Source of the DNA: Acidobacteriota bacterium
Lineage (GTDB): Bacteria; Acidobacteriota; Blastocatellia; Chloracidobacteriales; JADJPF01
Assembly: GCA_016213785.1 (NCBI GenBank)
Contig: JACQZQ010000122.1
Location: forward strand, 1-64,000
Direction: 5' to 3'
Length of the DNA stretch: 64,000 bases
Each line of letters opens with the position of its first letter. Within the stretch, counting starts at the first letter, position 1. Shown here one piece after another: positions 42,920 to 51,778 of this stretch. Under the pieces are notes generated by a model. The model was not told where the DNA came from and searched no databases. It saw nothing but the letters and a program-made list of their open reading frames with translations. Position numbers and translations under genes: made by a program.

Positions 42920-43831
42920 ATGCCAAATATTTCTCAAATACTTATTACTGGCTCAAGCGGATTGATTGGTTCTGCGCTAGTAAAAACCTTAGAAAAAAAC
43001 TCTTACAAAATAAAAAAGCTAGTTCGTTCTAACTCCAATCCTCAAGCAAATGAGTTTAAATGGCAGCCTGAGACAGGAGAGATAGACCCTTTAGCACTTA
43101 ATCAAGCAGATGGCTTAATTCATTTAGCAGGAGAAAATATTGCTGAAGGTAGATGGACAGAAGAAAAAAAACAACGTCTTCGAGATAGCAGAATTAAATC
43201 TACTAAAAACCTCTGTAATACTTTACTTAAGGCTAATTCTAACCTTAAAGTTGTCCTAATGGCTTCTGCTACGGGCTATTATGGGAATCGAGCAGATGAA
43301 ATTCTTGATGAGAAAAGCTCTCAAGGCAAAGGTTTTCTTTCTCAGTTAACTTTTGAATGGGAAGAAGCTGGTAAAATACTTGCTGAAAATGGTATTCGTC
43401 TAGTATTTATGCGTATTGGAGTTGTCCTAAGCCCTAATGGAGGTGCATTAAGTAAAATGATGCTGCCATTTCAACTTGGCCTAGGGGGTAAACTTGGCGA
43501 TGGAAAACAGTATATGAGTTGGATAATAATTGATGACGTATTAAACATTATTGAGTTTTTACTAAAAAATGATTCTCTCTCAGGCGTATTTAATGTTGTG
43601 GCACCTAATCCTGTTACTAACAAAGAATTTACTAAAGTTTTTGGTCAGGTATTAAATAGACCAACAATATTTTCTGTACCTGGATTTGCAGCACGCTTAG
43701 CATTTGGAGAACTTGCAGACGAAGCACTTTTTTCTAGTAGCCGTGTAATCCCTAATAGACTTAAAGAAGCAAACTATAAGTTTTTATTTCCAGATTTAGA
43801 AACAGGGCTAAGATATCTACTTAATAAATAA
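42920..43831 (+). CDS. TIGR01777-type NAD(P)-binding epimerase-like protein
   Basis: A 303-residue SDR-extended protein of the YfcH/SulA family (TIGR01777). The nucleotide-binding motif is ITGSSGLIGSAL (about 8-19); GLIHLAGENI, SATGYYG (a YxxxN/K-like site), and WEEAGK follow. The C-terminal motif RVIPNRLKEANYKFLFP is characteristic. These proteins are thought to act on nucleotide sugars or as cell-division-linked factors; the substrate is not known. AGGAAA lies about 11 bases before the ATG. It is followed at 71 bp by a SUMF1 protein. Confidence 0.92.
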   Translation: MPNISQILITGSSGLIGSALVKTLEKNSYKIKKLVRSNSNPQANEFKWQPETGEIDPLALNQADGLIHLAGENIAEGRWTEEKKQRLRDSRIKSTKNLCNTLLKANSNLKVVLMASATGYYGNRADEILDEKSSQGKGFLSQLTFEWEEAGKILAENGIRLVFMRIGVVLSPNGGALSKMMLPFQLGLGGKLGDGKQYMSWIIIDDVLNIIEFLLKNDSLSGVFNVVAPNPVTNKEFTKVFGQVLNRPTIFSVPGFAARLAFGELADEALFSSSRVIPNRLKEANYKFLFPDLETGLRYLLNK

Positions 43832-43902
43832 ATAATGGCCTTTTTATTAGCTACCTAACTTTTTCTGGATAATAACTTTATTATATTATAAAGTAACAAG
43901 TT

Positions 43903-44742
43903 ATGATAAATCATCTAAATACATTTGAATTCTCTGTACCAGTAGTTGACGGGTTTGGTCGAATTATCAAAAGACGTAAAAATAAAGCGCAATATTTTTG
44001 TCAAGACCTAGGTGGTGTTACTTTAGAAATGATATATATTCCTAAAGGACAGTTTCTTATGGGTAGTGTTGAGGGTGATAAAGACGAAAAACCTCAACAT
44101 CTAGTTTCAATACCTAGTTTCTTTATAGGAAAATACTTAATAACTCAAGCTCAGTGGGAGGTTGTAGCAAACTGGCCTAAGATAGATATTGATTTAGAGG
44201 CTGAAGGCTCTTTTTTTAAGGGGGATGACTTACCTGTAGAACAAGTTTCTTGGTATGATGCAATAGAGTTTTGTAAAAGATTATCCCAAAAAACCAGTTA
44301 TTCTTATCGTCTTCCTAGTGAAGCAGAATGGGAATATGCCGCTCGTGCAGGCACAACAACGCCTTTTAGTTATGGAGAAACAATAACAGCACGCCTAGCA
44401 AATTTTGATGGGAATTCTCCCTATGGTTCAGCACGTAAGAGCATTTATAGAACCACAACAACCAAAGTAGGGAGTTTAGCTAATCCTAATTTTTTTGGAC
44501 TTTATGATATACATGGAAATGTTTGGGAATGGTGTCAAGATGCTTGGCATGATAATTATGATGGAGCACCTATAGATGAAAAGCCTTGGGATAAAGGTGA
44601 AAAACCTACGCTAAAAGTATTACGTGGAGGTTCTTGGGATTATTCAGGCTATGGTTGTCGCTCTGCATTTCGCGATAGAGCAACAGCCCATATTAGAAGC
44701 CCTTTTAATGGATTAAGAGTAGTTTTAGATCTCAATCTTTAA
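43903..44742 (+). CDS. SUMF1/FGE-fold protein (non-canonical formylglycine-generating enzyme fold)
   Basis: A 279-residue SUMF1-fold protein: MIYIPKGQFLMGS, EKPQHLVSIPSFFIGKY, PVEQVSWYDA, YRLPSEAEWEYAA, NVWEWCQDAWH and RGGSWDYSGYGCR. The C-terminal signature of true formylglycine-generating enzymes has two cysteines (about RGGSF-x-C...C). Here only the second is present and the first reads Tyr, so sulfatase activation is unlikely. Such proteins often act as ergothioneine-type or signalling-linked factors. It is 26 bp upstream of the receiver-kinase fusion gene, and likely in the same operon. A kinase fused to this domain occurs at 53774. Confidence 0.88.
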   Translation: MINHLNTFEFSVPVVDGFGRIIKRRKNKAQYFCQDLGGVTLEMIYIPKGQFLMGSVEGDKDEKPQHLVSIPSFFIGKYLITQAQWEVVANWPKIDIDLEAEGSFFKGDDLPVEQVSWYDAIEFCKRLSQKTSYSYRLPSEAEWEYAARAGTTTPFSYGETITARLANFDGNSPYGSARKSIYRTTTTKVGSLANPNFFGLYDIHGNVWEWCQDAWHDNYDGAPIDEKPWDKGEKPTLKVLRGGSWDYSGYGCRSAFRDRATAHIRSPFNGLRVVLDLNL

Positions 44743-44768
44743 ATATTAAATAACAAGCAAGGTTAATA

Positions 44769-46055
44769 ATGGATAAACATTGTATTTTAATAGCAGATGA
44801 CGACTTTTTGACTCTTAAAATTCTAAAAAAAGCTTTGCAAGAATTAGATAGCGAAATAATTACAGCAGAAAACGGTCAAGAAGCCTTACAACTTTGTGTA
44901 GACCATCAACCTAGTTTAATTATTTCTGATTGGCATATGCCTGTATTGGACGGTATAGGGCTTTTTTTACAAGTAAAAAATTCTCCTCATACTCAACATA
45001 TCCCTTTTATATTTCTTACCACCTCAGATGATGAAGAAGTAAAAATTGCTTTACTTGAAACAGGTGTTGAAGACTATTGGAATAAGCCTTTTAATGTCAG
45101 AGAAATAGCTATTAGAACAAAAAAAATACTAAGCCGCTTAGGCTCACCTCAACAAGCTCGACAACCTCATACAAACATAATTGACCCAAATATTACAAAA
45201 AATATCCACATTAATAAAATACTTAACAATAAGTACAGATTAATAGAACCTCTTGGTCAAGGAGGAATGGGAATAGTTTATCGTGCTCAAGACCTGGTAA
45301 AAGAACAAACTATAGCCTTAAAACTTTTGCGTCATGAATATGTTTCCAATATTACTGAAGTTAGGCGTTTTGCTCGTGAAGCTGCGGCGGCAATGCGTAT
45401 TAAACACCCTAATGTAATTGAAACCTATGAATACGGTATTATTCCTTCAGGACAAGCTTATATTGTAATGGAAGTACTTTCGGGTAATTCTTTAATGAGC
45501 CATTTAGTAAAGCATGTTATGGTTGATATTAATTGGGCTGCAAAAGTAATGGGACAAGTTTGCCAAGGCGTTTTAGCTGCACATCAACAAGGCGTTGTTC
45601 ATAGAGACTTAAAACCTAATAATATTTTCTTATTAAATGATACTTTTATAAACCCTTTTATAAAAGTCTTAGATTTTGGCATTGCATTTTTGCAAAATAT
45701 TGAAAATGAAACGCAAGACTCTGATTTAGAAAGGCTTACAGATCCTAATATTATTGTTGGGACTCCTGAATATATGTCTCCAGAACAAATCAGAAAACGT
45801 GATGTTAACAAAGAAACCGATATATATTCTTTAGGAATCATTTTTTACGAACTCCTATGTGGACAAGTGCCTTTTTCAGGCTCAGAAGTAGACATACTAA
45901 TTTCTCATATAAACCTAGAACCACCTCATATTAGTAATAAAATTAGTATTGATAATCAATTAGCTAATTTAATTATGCAAATGCTTGCTAAAGATCCTAA
46001 TCAACGACCTTCACTTGAAGAAATTATCCAAATTCTTGGACATTATTCCCTCTAA
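44769..46055 (+). CDS. Response-regulator receiver-Ser/Thr kinase fusion
   Basis: A 428-residue protein with an N-terminal receiver (about 4-122: ADDD at 9-12, phospho-acceptor D54 in ISDWHMP, and the conserved KPF Lys in WNKPFN) and a C-terminal Hanks-type kinase (about 157-428: LGQGGMGIVYRA, HRDLKPNN, DFGIAF). It would let a two-component histidine kinase control Ser/Thr phosphorylation. No histidine kinase is encoded nearby. It follows the SUMF1 gene by 26 bp (AAGG before the ATG). No membrane segment is present. Both domains retain their key residues. Confidence 0.93.
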   Translation: MDKHCILIADDDFLTLKILKKALQELDSEIITAENGQEALQLCVDHQPSLIISDWHMPVLDGIGLFLQVKNSPHTQHIPFIFLTTSDDEEVKIALLETGVEDYWNKPFNVREIAIRTKKILSRLGSPQQARQPHTNIIDPNITKNIHINKILNNKYRLIEPLGQGGMGIVYRAQDLVKEQTIALKLLRHEYVSNITEVRRFAREAAAAMRIKHPNVIETYEYGIIPSGQAYIVMEVLSGNSLMSHLVKHVMVDINWAAKVMGQVCQGVLAAHQQGVVHRDLKPNNIFLLNDTFINPFIKVLDFGIAFLQNIENETQDSDLERLTDPNIIVGTPEYMSPEQIRKRDVNKETDIYSLGIIFYELLCGQVPFSGSEVDILISHINLEPPHISNKISIDNQLANLIMQMLAKDPNQRPSLEEIIQILGHYSL

Positions 46056-46090
46056 AATAAACTTATGTATCTATCCTTTATTATTGCCTT

Positions 46091-46114
46091 AATAGATAGT
46101 TTTATCTATTTTTT
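46091..46114 (+). terminator. Rho-independent terminator after the receiver-kinase gene
   Basis: The arms aatagata and tatctatt surround the 4-base loop gttt and are followed by tttt. It lies 35 bases after the stop codon. The stem is AT-rich, so it is moderate in strength. Confidence 0.6.
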
Positions 46115-46220
46115 AACAACCTCTATCTATAAAACCTACGTTTTAGGGTTTGTTAGTAAGCTTTTTTTCTGCTATAAAGAATTTCTCTTATTTTCTATAG
46201 AGGAGAAACTTATTAGCTAA

Positions 46221-47192
46221 ATGCGACTACGTTTACTATTATTTATACCTATTATACTTATTACCTTAATGCTAAATACAAGTAATTTAAGCTGTTCACC
46301 AAATGCAAGTAATGCAATAGAGCATATTAATGAACCTGGCATTATTGATGTTCATGCCCATATTGGAGAATTTAAAGGGTTTGACTTAAGTCTAAATAGC
46401 CTACTTGCAACAATGTCAGAGAGTAATATTGAGTATGCTTTTATTTCTAATATTGATGGAGCGGCAATTTCTGGAGTAACTGCCGATGGAGATGAAACAA
46501 CAGTCAATGAAAAAACTGCTAAAATCTCTAGTGAAAACCCTAAACTTAAACCTTTATTTTGGGCAAAGCCTGGAGCAAAAGGAGCAAGTGCAGAGATAGC
46601 AGAAAAATTCTTAAGAGATAAAAAGTTTTATGGAATTAAATTTCACCCTGATTTTAATAATTTCCAAGCTAATTCTGCTTCGGTAATTCCCTACTTAGCT
46701 TTATGCCAAAAATATAATGTACCTGCATTATTTCACTGTGGAGGTTCACCCCGCTCAAGTGCAAAAGTAATTTATGAAGTAGCAAAAAAATTCCCTAATG
46801 TGCCTTTTGTCCTTTATCATATGGGTTTTAACACTTCACACGAAGAAGCTATTAATGTTGCTCAAGAAGCCAAAAATAAAAAAGATGCTCTTATTTACTT
46901 AGAGATTTCTCATGTTCCTGTTCAAGAAATACTTAAAGCAATAAAAACTGTTGGTGCTGATAGAGTTATTTTTGGTACAGATGCCACTTATTATGGTAGA
47001 AACCACTATGACACTTACTTAGGCCCTTTAAAAACAATAAAAGGGGCTATTTCAGCAACAGAGTTTCAACAATTTATTCATAATAATGCTGTAGAGATTT
47101 TCCATCTCCCAAGCTCTACACCAAGTCAAGGAAATCAACAAAAAAATGAGCCATCAACAGGAAAAAGCGAAGATAAAACAAGAAAAAATTGA
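46221..47192 (+). CDS. Amidohydrolase family 2 protein, exported
   Basis: A 323-residue TIM-barrel amidohydrolase. The N-terminus is a hydrophobic signal ending in NLSC (C25), a possible but imperfect lipobox, so it may be a lipoprotein. Metal-site motifs are present: DVHAHIG, GIKFHPDF, FHCGG, YHMG and FGTDATYYG. Substrates of this family are varied (decarboxylation or hydrolysis) and cannot be told here. The C-terminal 26 residues are low-complexity and overlap the first 47 bp of the RluA gene. AGGAG lies about 15 bases before the ATG. Confidence 0.85.
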   Translation: MRLRLLLFIPIILITLMLNTSNLSCSPNASNAIEHINEPGIIDVHAHIGEFKGFDLSLNSLLATMSESNIEYAFISNIDGAAISGVTADGDETTVNEKTAKISSENPKLKPLFWAKPGAKGASAEIAEKFLRDKKFYGIKFHPDFNNFQANSASVIPYLALCQKYNVPALFHCGGSPRSSAKVIYEVAKKFPNVPFVLYHMGFNTSHEEAINVAQEAKNKKDALIYLEISHVPVQEILKAIKTVGADRVIFGTDATYYGRNHYDTYLGPLKTIKGAISATEFQQFIHNNAVEIFHLPSSTPSQGNQQKNEPSTGKSEDKTRKN

Positions 47193-48003
47193 AACAATTA
47201 GGCTTAGTTCAAAATTAACAGTCCCTATTATTTATGAAGATCGTCATTTAATAGCAATTAGTAAACCCTCTGGTTATCTAGTTGCGCCTGTGCAATGGGA
47301 GCAAACAAGCCGTAATTTAATGCTAATGCTTAGAGAAGGAATCGATATGGGCGCACCTTGGGCACGTCGTCGAGTACTACGTTTTATTGCTAATATTCAT
47401 AGACTAGATGCTGATACAAGCGGAGTACTTTTACTTGCTAAAAACCGTGCTGCTTTAAGCCAAATGACTGATCGTTTTGAAAGACGGCAAGTTGAAAAAA
47501 TTTATTTAGCCTTAGTAAAAGGCCAAATAGAAGAAGATAATTTTTCTGTTGATATTCCAATTGCAGAACACCCTAAAACCATAGGGTTAATGACTGTAGA
47601 TAAAAGAAATGGTCGTGAAGCTTTGACTTATTTTAGTGTAATAAAAAGGTTTGCTGAATATACGTTACTTAAAGCTATGCCTATTACTGGGCGAACTCAT
47701 CAAATCAGGGTTCATCTAGCTTGGATAGGCTTACCTGTTCTTAATGATCCTTTGTATGGTAAAGAAAACAAGCCTAAAATACTAAAAGACCAAAAAAATA
47801 CTCAAGAAAACTCTCAAGAAAGTTCTCAAGAAAATACGCTTCCAATAGAGCGTTTAGCCTTACACTCAAGCGAACTAATTTTTAAGCATCCATTACTGCC
47901 TAAAAAAGTTAGGATTGAAGCCCCACTTCCAAAAGATTTTGCTCAAACTTTGCAAAGATTAGAAAAGACTATAAAACCTGATTCTAGTCCCACAAACTCT
48001 TAA
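47146..48003 (+). CDS. RluA-family pseudouridine synthase
   Basis: A 285-residue enzyme that converts uridine to pseudouridine in rRNA or tRNA. The catalytic Asp is in HRLDADTSGVLLLAK, and GRTHQIRVHL and LHSSELIFKHPL are the usual C-terminal motifs. There is no S4 domain. A Gln/Glu/Asn/Ser-rich low-complexity insert lies near residues 222-234. The first ATG in frame lies inside the upstream amidohydrolase gene (47-bp overlap). No later start fits, because the next in-frame residues already match the family. Substrate specificity is not determinable. Confidence 0.92.
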   Translation: MSHQQEKAKIKQEKIETIRLSSKLTVPIIYEDRHLIAISKPSGYLVAPVQWEQTSRNLMLMLREGIDMGAPWARRRVLRFIANIHRLDADTSGVLLLAKNRAALSQMTDRFERRQVEKIYLALVKGQIEEDNFSVDIPIAEHPKTIGLMTVDKRNGREALTYFSVIKRFAEYTLLKAMPITGRTHQIRVHLAWIGLPVLNDPLYGKENKPKILKDQKNTQENSQESSQENTLPIERLALHSSELIFKHPLLPKKVRIEAPLPKDFAQTLQRLEKTIKPDSSPTNS

Positions 48004-48028
48004 TTTATTGCTCTAAAGTTTTACAGTT

Positions 48029-49342
48029 TTAATAAGACATTAAATATTTTTGAGTAAATAAGATATATCCTTCAATTATCTGTTTACCATATAAGAGGCT
48101 AATAATTGCACCTGCACCTAAGAAAACCCCAAAGGGAAGTTTAGCTTGCCAAGCTTCTCCGCCTTTTAAGATTAAGATAACAATGACTGGAATCATAGCC
48201 AAAGCAGGAGCAAGTAAAAGCGTAGAAAATGTTAATTGCCACCCTAAAAACATTCCTACATATAACATCATCTTAAAATCTCCTCCACCCATGCCTTCAA
48301 TCCCGCGTAAGACAAAATAAAGTCCTGCAATTACCATTAATGAGCCTGCTCCAATTATTGCCCCTAATGTCCCATTAATAAGCGAGTTTAATGCAGGGTA
48401 AGGAAATATTTTTTCTTGCCAAAAATAGAAAAATCCTTCTTGTATCACAAAAATCTTGTCTGGATCTTGAATTAACCAATTTAAGGCAATAGAAAAAATT
48501 AATACTACTCCAGCTAGTAACCCTAGTTGGACTACTCTAGTATCAAAAATTATCATTGCTATTAACAAAAATAAAACTATTAAAATTATTCCGCTTAAAA
48601 CTGCTGCTAAAAAAGTATTTGTAGGCGGTGATTCATTAGGAACAAAAATCCTTACAATAAAAGAAATACCTGCTCCATATAAAGTTATTACATTAGGTAA
48701 TATCATTTCATTATAATCAATAAAAATTAAAGCAATTATTGAAGAAATAAACACAACATTAGCAACATAATCTGCAATGCTAAAGATAGGTTTAGTCATC
48801 TGATGATAAAAAGCAAGTACAAATAAAATAGCTGTTAAAGCTTCAACAAATGGATAAATTAGTGAGATTTTTTCTCTACAACCTCTGCATTTTCCACCTA
48901 AGAAAATATAACTAAGGACAGGTATATTCTCTAATGCAGTAATATTATGTCCACAATTAGGACAAAAAGAGCGTTTAGGATAAAGTAAAGATATTTTTTC
49001 TTCTTCTGGTAAATTAGGGTTTCTGTCCTTTACTTTCTCTTCGGTTTTCTCTTCGGTTTGTTTTCCCTCAGCATTGTTTTGTTCTTCTACTATTTTTTCT
49101 TCTACTATTTTCTCTTTATTAGAAGAATTTTCTTCTTTATTTGTAGTGTTTTCTAAAGCTACCTTTTTTTCATTGCCTTCTTCGCTACTATCGGTTTCTT
49201 CATCAGGCAGATCGGGATACATTTTAGGAACTCGGTAAATTACTACATTTAAGAAACTCCCTATAGCCAGCCCAAATAATGTTACAGTTAAGACCCAAAA
49301 CCATTCTGGGATTAGATCAATATCAGGATTTCCTGTTTTCAT
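48029..49342 (-). CDS. Type IV prepilin peptidase / N-methyltransferase (A24 family) with charged insert
   Basis: An integral-membrane aspartyl peptidase that cleaves and methylates prepilins. It keeps the cytosolic zinc site (CPNCGH and CRGCREKISLIYP), the first active-site Asp in FIDYNEMILPN, and GGGDFKMM as the GxGD motif. Seven to eight hydrophobic segments are seen. An unusual Glu/Lys/Asn-rich insert of about 75 residues interrupts the region before the zinc site. The ATG at 49342 is preferred over an upstream TTG (49396) because AGAGGA directly precedes it. Together with pilT it indicates type IV pili. I do not assign pilD or comC. Confidence 0.88.
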   Translation of the reverse strand: MKTGNPDIDLIPEWFWVLTVTLFGLAIGSFLNVVIYRVPKMYPDLPDEETDSSEEGNEKKVALENTTNKEENSSNKEKIVEEKIVEEQNNAEGKQTEEKTEEKVKDRNPNLPEEEKISLLYPKRSFCPNCGHNITALENIPVLSYIFLGGKCRGCREKISLIYPFVEALTAILFVLAFYHQMTKPIFSIADYVANVVFISSIIALIFIDYNEMILPNVITLYGAGISFIVRIFVPNESPPTNTFLAAVLSGIILIVLFLLIAMIIFDTRVVQLGLLAGVVLIFSIALNWLIQDPDKIFVIQEGFFYFWQEKIFPYPALNSLINGTLGAIIGAGSLMVIAGLYFVLRGIEGMGGGDFKMMLYVGMFLGWQLTFSTLLLAPALAMIPVIVILILKGGEAWQAKLPFGVFLGAGAIISLLYGKQIIEGYILFTQKYLMSY

Positions 49343-49461
49343 GTGTCCTCTCAAAAAATAGTTAAATTTACGACCTAAAACATAAGGGGCAAGCAAGTTT
49401 GATAGTCTTTATAGTCTTTAAGTAATGACTTTCTTTCTATTTGTCAACTAAAATATTCCCC

Positions 49462-50598
49462 ATGAAGATTTTACAACTTAGCTCAGCACAAGAATTTGGT
49501 GGGGCAGAACGCCATGTTAGTGAACTTTCCATAGAATTAAAAAAACTTGGTCATGAAATACATCTAGTAGTTAGACCTAAAAGCCCGCTCCCTGAGTTAG
49601 TCAAATCCACAGGTGTAAAATGCTATGAAATGCCTTTAAGTGGCGCAGTAGACATATTTTCAGCCTACAAACTAGCCAAATTAGCTAAAAAGCTAGAAAT
49701 AGATATTATACATAGTCATTATGGAAGGGATTATCCTCTAACTGCGCTAGCCATTAGGCTTTGCCATTATCAAAAGTTTTATCCTAAGTTTTTCTTAACT
49801 CGTCATCATTATTTGCCTGTACGGGCAAATTGGGCTTATAGGCGTTTATTAAACGTGCTTGACTGTGCTATTACTGTCTCAAATAGTGTTTCTAGCACAT
49901 TAGCAAAATCTTTTCATTGGGAAATTAGTGATCCTAAACTAAAAATAATTCCTAATTGGATTAATACTCAAAAATTTTCTCTGTCCCAAACAAAAGAAGA
50001 ATCTCGTCTACTTTTTTCTATTGACCCAAATAAAACTGTAATAGGAATAGTTAACCAACTAACTATGGCTAAAGGCCAACACCTGCTTTTAGAAGCTCTC
50101 TATTTTCTACAAGATAAAATAAAGGATGATTATTTAATTGTTTTTGCAGGTAGCGAACACGATTCTAAAAAACCATATACAAAATTTTTAGAAGATCTAA
50201 TAAATAAATTTAAGCTAAATAATAAAGTAAAATTTTTAGGGCATGTAAAGAATTTAGCTTCTTTATACAAGGCTTTAGATATAATTGTAATTCCTTCAGA
50301 AAACGAGGCTTTTTCTATAGTTTGTTTAGAAGCAATGGTTTCTGCTTGCCCTGTTATAGCCTCTGACGTAGGTGGTTTAGCAGAACTTGTTAAAGAAGGC
50401 AAGACTGGGCTACTTTTTCCTGTAAATGACTCTAGAACCTTATCTGAAAAGCTTTTTCTTTTATTATCAAATCAAGAGCTTAGAGAAGGTCTGGTTAAAA
50501 ATGCTCAACTTTTTACTATAGAAAATTTTGCTATCGAAAAAGTTATTTCCAAAATAGAAGACTTATATAAAAAATCTATTTTAACTCCTAAGCCCTGA
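49462..50598 (+). CDS. Glycosyltransferase family 4 (GT-B)
   Basis: About 378 residues with the N-terminal acceptor domain (LSSAQEFGGAERHVSEL, typical of WaaG/PimA-like GT4) and a GT-B donor domain containing EAFSIVCLEAMVSACPVIASDVGG and GKTGLLFP. The E-x7-E motif is present. It transfers a sugar from a nucleotide sugar to lipid or glycan acceptors at the inner membrane. The start is taken as ATG 49462; an upstream TTG at 49441 adds seven residues, and neither has a clear Shine-Dalgarno. It is divergent from the prepilin peptidase and convergent with CapA. Confidence 0.9.
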   Translation: MKILQLSSAQEFGGAERHVSELSIELKKLGHEIHLVVRPKSPLPELVKSTGVKCYEMPLSGAVDIFSAYKLAKLAKKLEIDIIHSHYGRDYPLTALAIRLCHYQKFYPKFFLTRHHYLPVRANWAYRRLLNVLDCAITVSNSVSSTLAKSFHWEISDPKLKIIPNWINTQKFSLSQTKEESRLLFSIDPNKTVIGIVNQLTMAKGQHLLLEALYFLQDKIKDDYLIVFAGSEHDSKKPYTKFLEDLINKFKLNNKVKFLGHVKNLASLYKALDIIVIPSENEAFSIVCLEAMVSACPVIASDVGGLAELVKEGKTGLLFPVNDSRTLSEKLFLLLSNQELREGLVKNAQLFTIENFAIEKVISKIEDLYKKSILTPKP

Positions 50599-50606
50599 CC
50601 TTATAG

Positions 50607-51764
50607 CTAAGGAATTGCTGATAAAACGCTATCTTGGGTTAAAACATCATCTGTAAAATTAATTTTTTCTAATATTTTGCTTTTCTCTACTTGATTTGCT
50701 GGGCGTGGAGTACTGTAGTTTTCTATTACTATAGGAATAAGTTCAACTTTAGTAATCTTTGTAGGAGGTTTATTAATAGGTATAGTACTAGCAGGTTCTG
50801 CTAGTGCTTGATACCCTGTAAGAAAAATCTTTAGCACAAGCCCTTCCTTAGTATCTTGGCTCCAGGCTTGATCAAAAATAAAATTTCCTAATGAGTAAAA
50901 AATATATTTATCTTTATATTTTTCAACTAATTGTATCCAGTGAGGATGTGCGCCTATTACAATATCTGCTCCATAATCAATTGCTGAGCGAGCAAAATCT
51001 ATTTGTGGTTGATGAGGTTTTCTAGTGTACTCAACTCCTGCATGCATAGTAACTACAATAAAGTCAGATATTTTTTTTAGCTCAGCTAAAGAATTTTTTA
51101 AGTATTCAGTATCTTCAATTCTAGCAACTAAATCATTCCTACTTACTCCTCCATCATTTACTGAAGCATAGGAAGCGCCTAAAAAGCCTATTTTTAATCC
51201 ATTAAAAGTAACGACTTTAGGTTTCCAAGCTTCATCTAGGTTCTCACCTACACCAAGATAAGTAATATTTTTTTCTACTAACACTTTTCTAGTGTTTTCA
51301 AGCCCCTTAACTCCTTGATCTAAAGCATGGTTATTAGCTAAGTTTAATACCTTAAAATTATATTTCTCTAGCCCTTCAACATTTTTTATAGGAGTATTAA
51401 AAACAAGGCTATGAGCAGGGCCAGGTTTATCGCTTCCTGAAATAGGCGATTCTAAATTACCAAAATTAAAATCTGTACTATTAAGTAAATCAGCCATTAA
51501 ACTAAAAGGCCGTAGAGGGTCACTAGTGCGAGCAATTACATTATTAACACCCCGTGACATCATAATATCGCCTACAGCTATAAAACTTACAGAAGTCTCT
51601 TTAAGCTTAATCTCAGGGATTTTTGAAAGGGTTTTCTTAGATATAGGTGCAGGTTTAGTTTTACTAAGAAGATAATAGTAAATATTTTTATAGTTAACCG
51701 CGATTAAAATTAAGCTAAGCCCTAGAATTAACCCAATAACAAATCTAATTCTCTCGCGGTTCAT
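50607..51764 (-). CDS. CapA-family protein (PGA_cap metallophosphatase-like)
   Basis: A 385-residue protein with an N-terminal transmembrane helix (about 5-30) and a calcineurin-like fold of the CapA/PGA synthesis family: AVGDIMMSRGVN, NFGNLESPIS, NLANNHALDQG, VTMHAGVEYTRKPHQ, and IGAHPHWIQ with SLGNFIFDQ. In Bacillus, CapA takes part in poly-gamma-glutamate export; most homologues are uncharacterised. The catalytic role is inferred only from homology. It is 14 bp after the SDR gene on the same strand; no Shine-Dalgarno is clear. Confidence 0.88.
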   Translation of the reverse strand: MNRERIRFVIGLILGLSLILIAVNYKNIYYYLLSKTKPAPISKKTLSKIPEIKLKETSVSFIAVGDIMMSRGVNNVIARTSDPLRPFSLMADLLNSTDFNFGNLESPISGSDKPGPAHSLVFNTPIKNVEGLEKYNFKVLNLANNHALDQGVKGLENTRKVLVEKNITYLGVGENLDEAWKPKVVTFNGLKIGFLGASYASVNDGGVSRNDLVARIEDTEYLKNSLAELKKISDFIVVTMHAGVEYTRKPHQPQIDFARSAIDYGADIVIGAHPHWIQLVEKYKDKYIFYSLGNFIFDQAWSQDTKEGLVLKIFLTGYQALAEPASTIPINKPPTKITKVELIPIVIENYSTPRPANQVEKSKILEKINFTDDVLTQDSVLSAIP

Positions 51765-51778
51765 AAGTATTTTTTAGA

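Noticed and set aside
43903-44742. Canonical formylglycine-generating enzyme for the sulfatase at 33677
   Set aside because: The FGE cysteine pair is incomplete (first Cys replaced by Tyr), and the two genes are 8.7 kb apart.
49441-49461. TTG start for the glycosyltransferase
   Set aside because: It adds seven residues before the conserved MKILQLSSA start and has no better ribosome binding site than the ATG.
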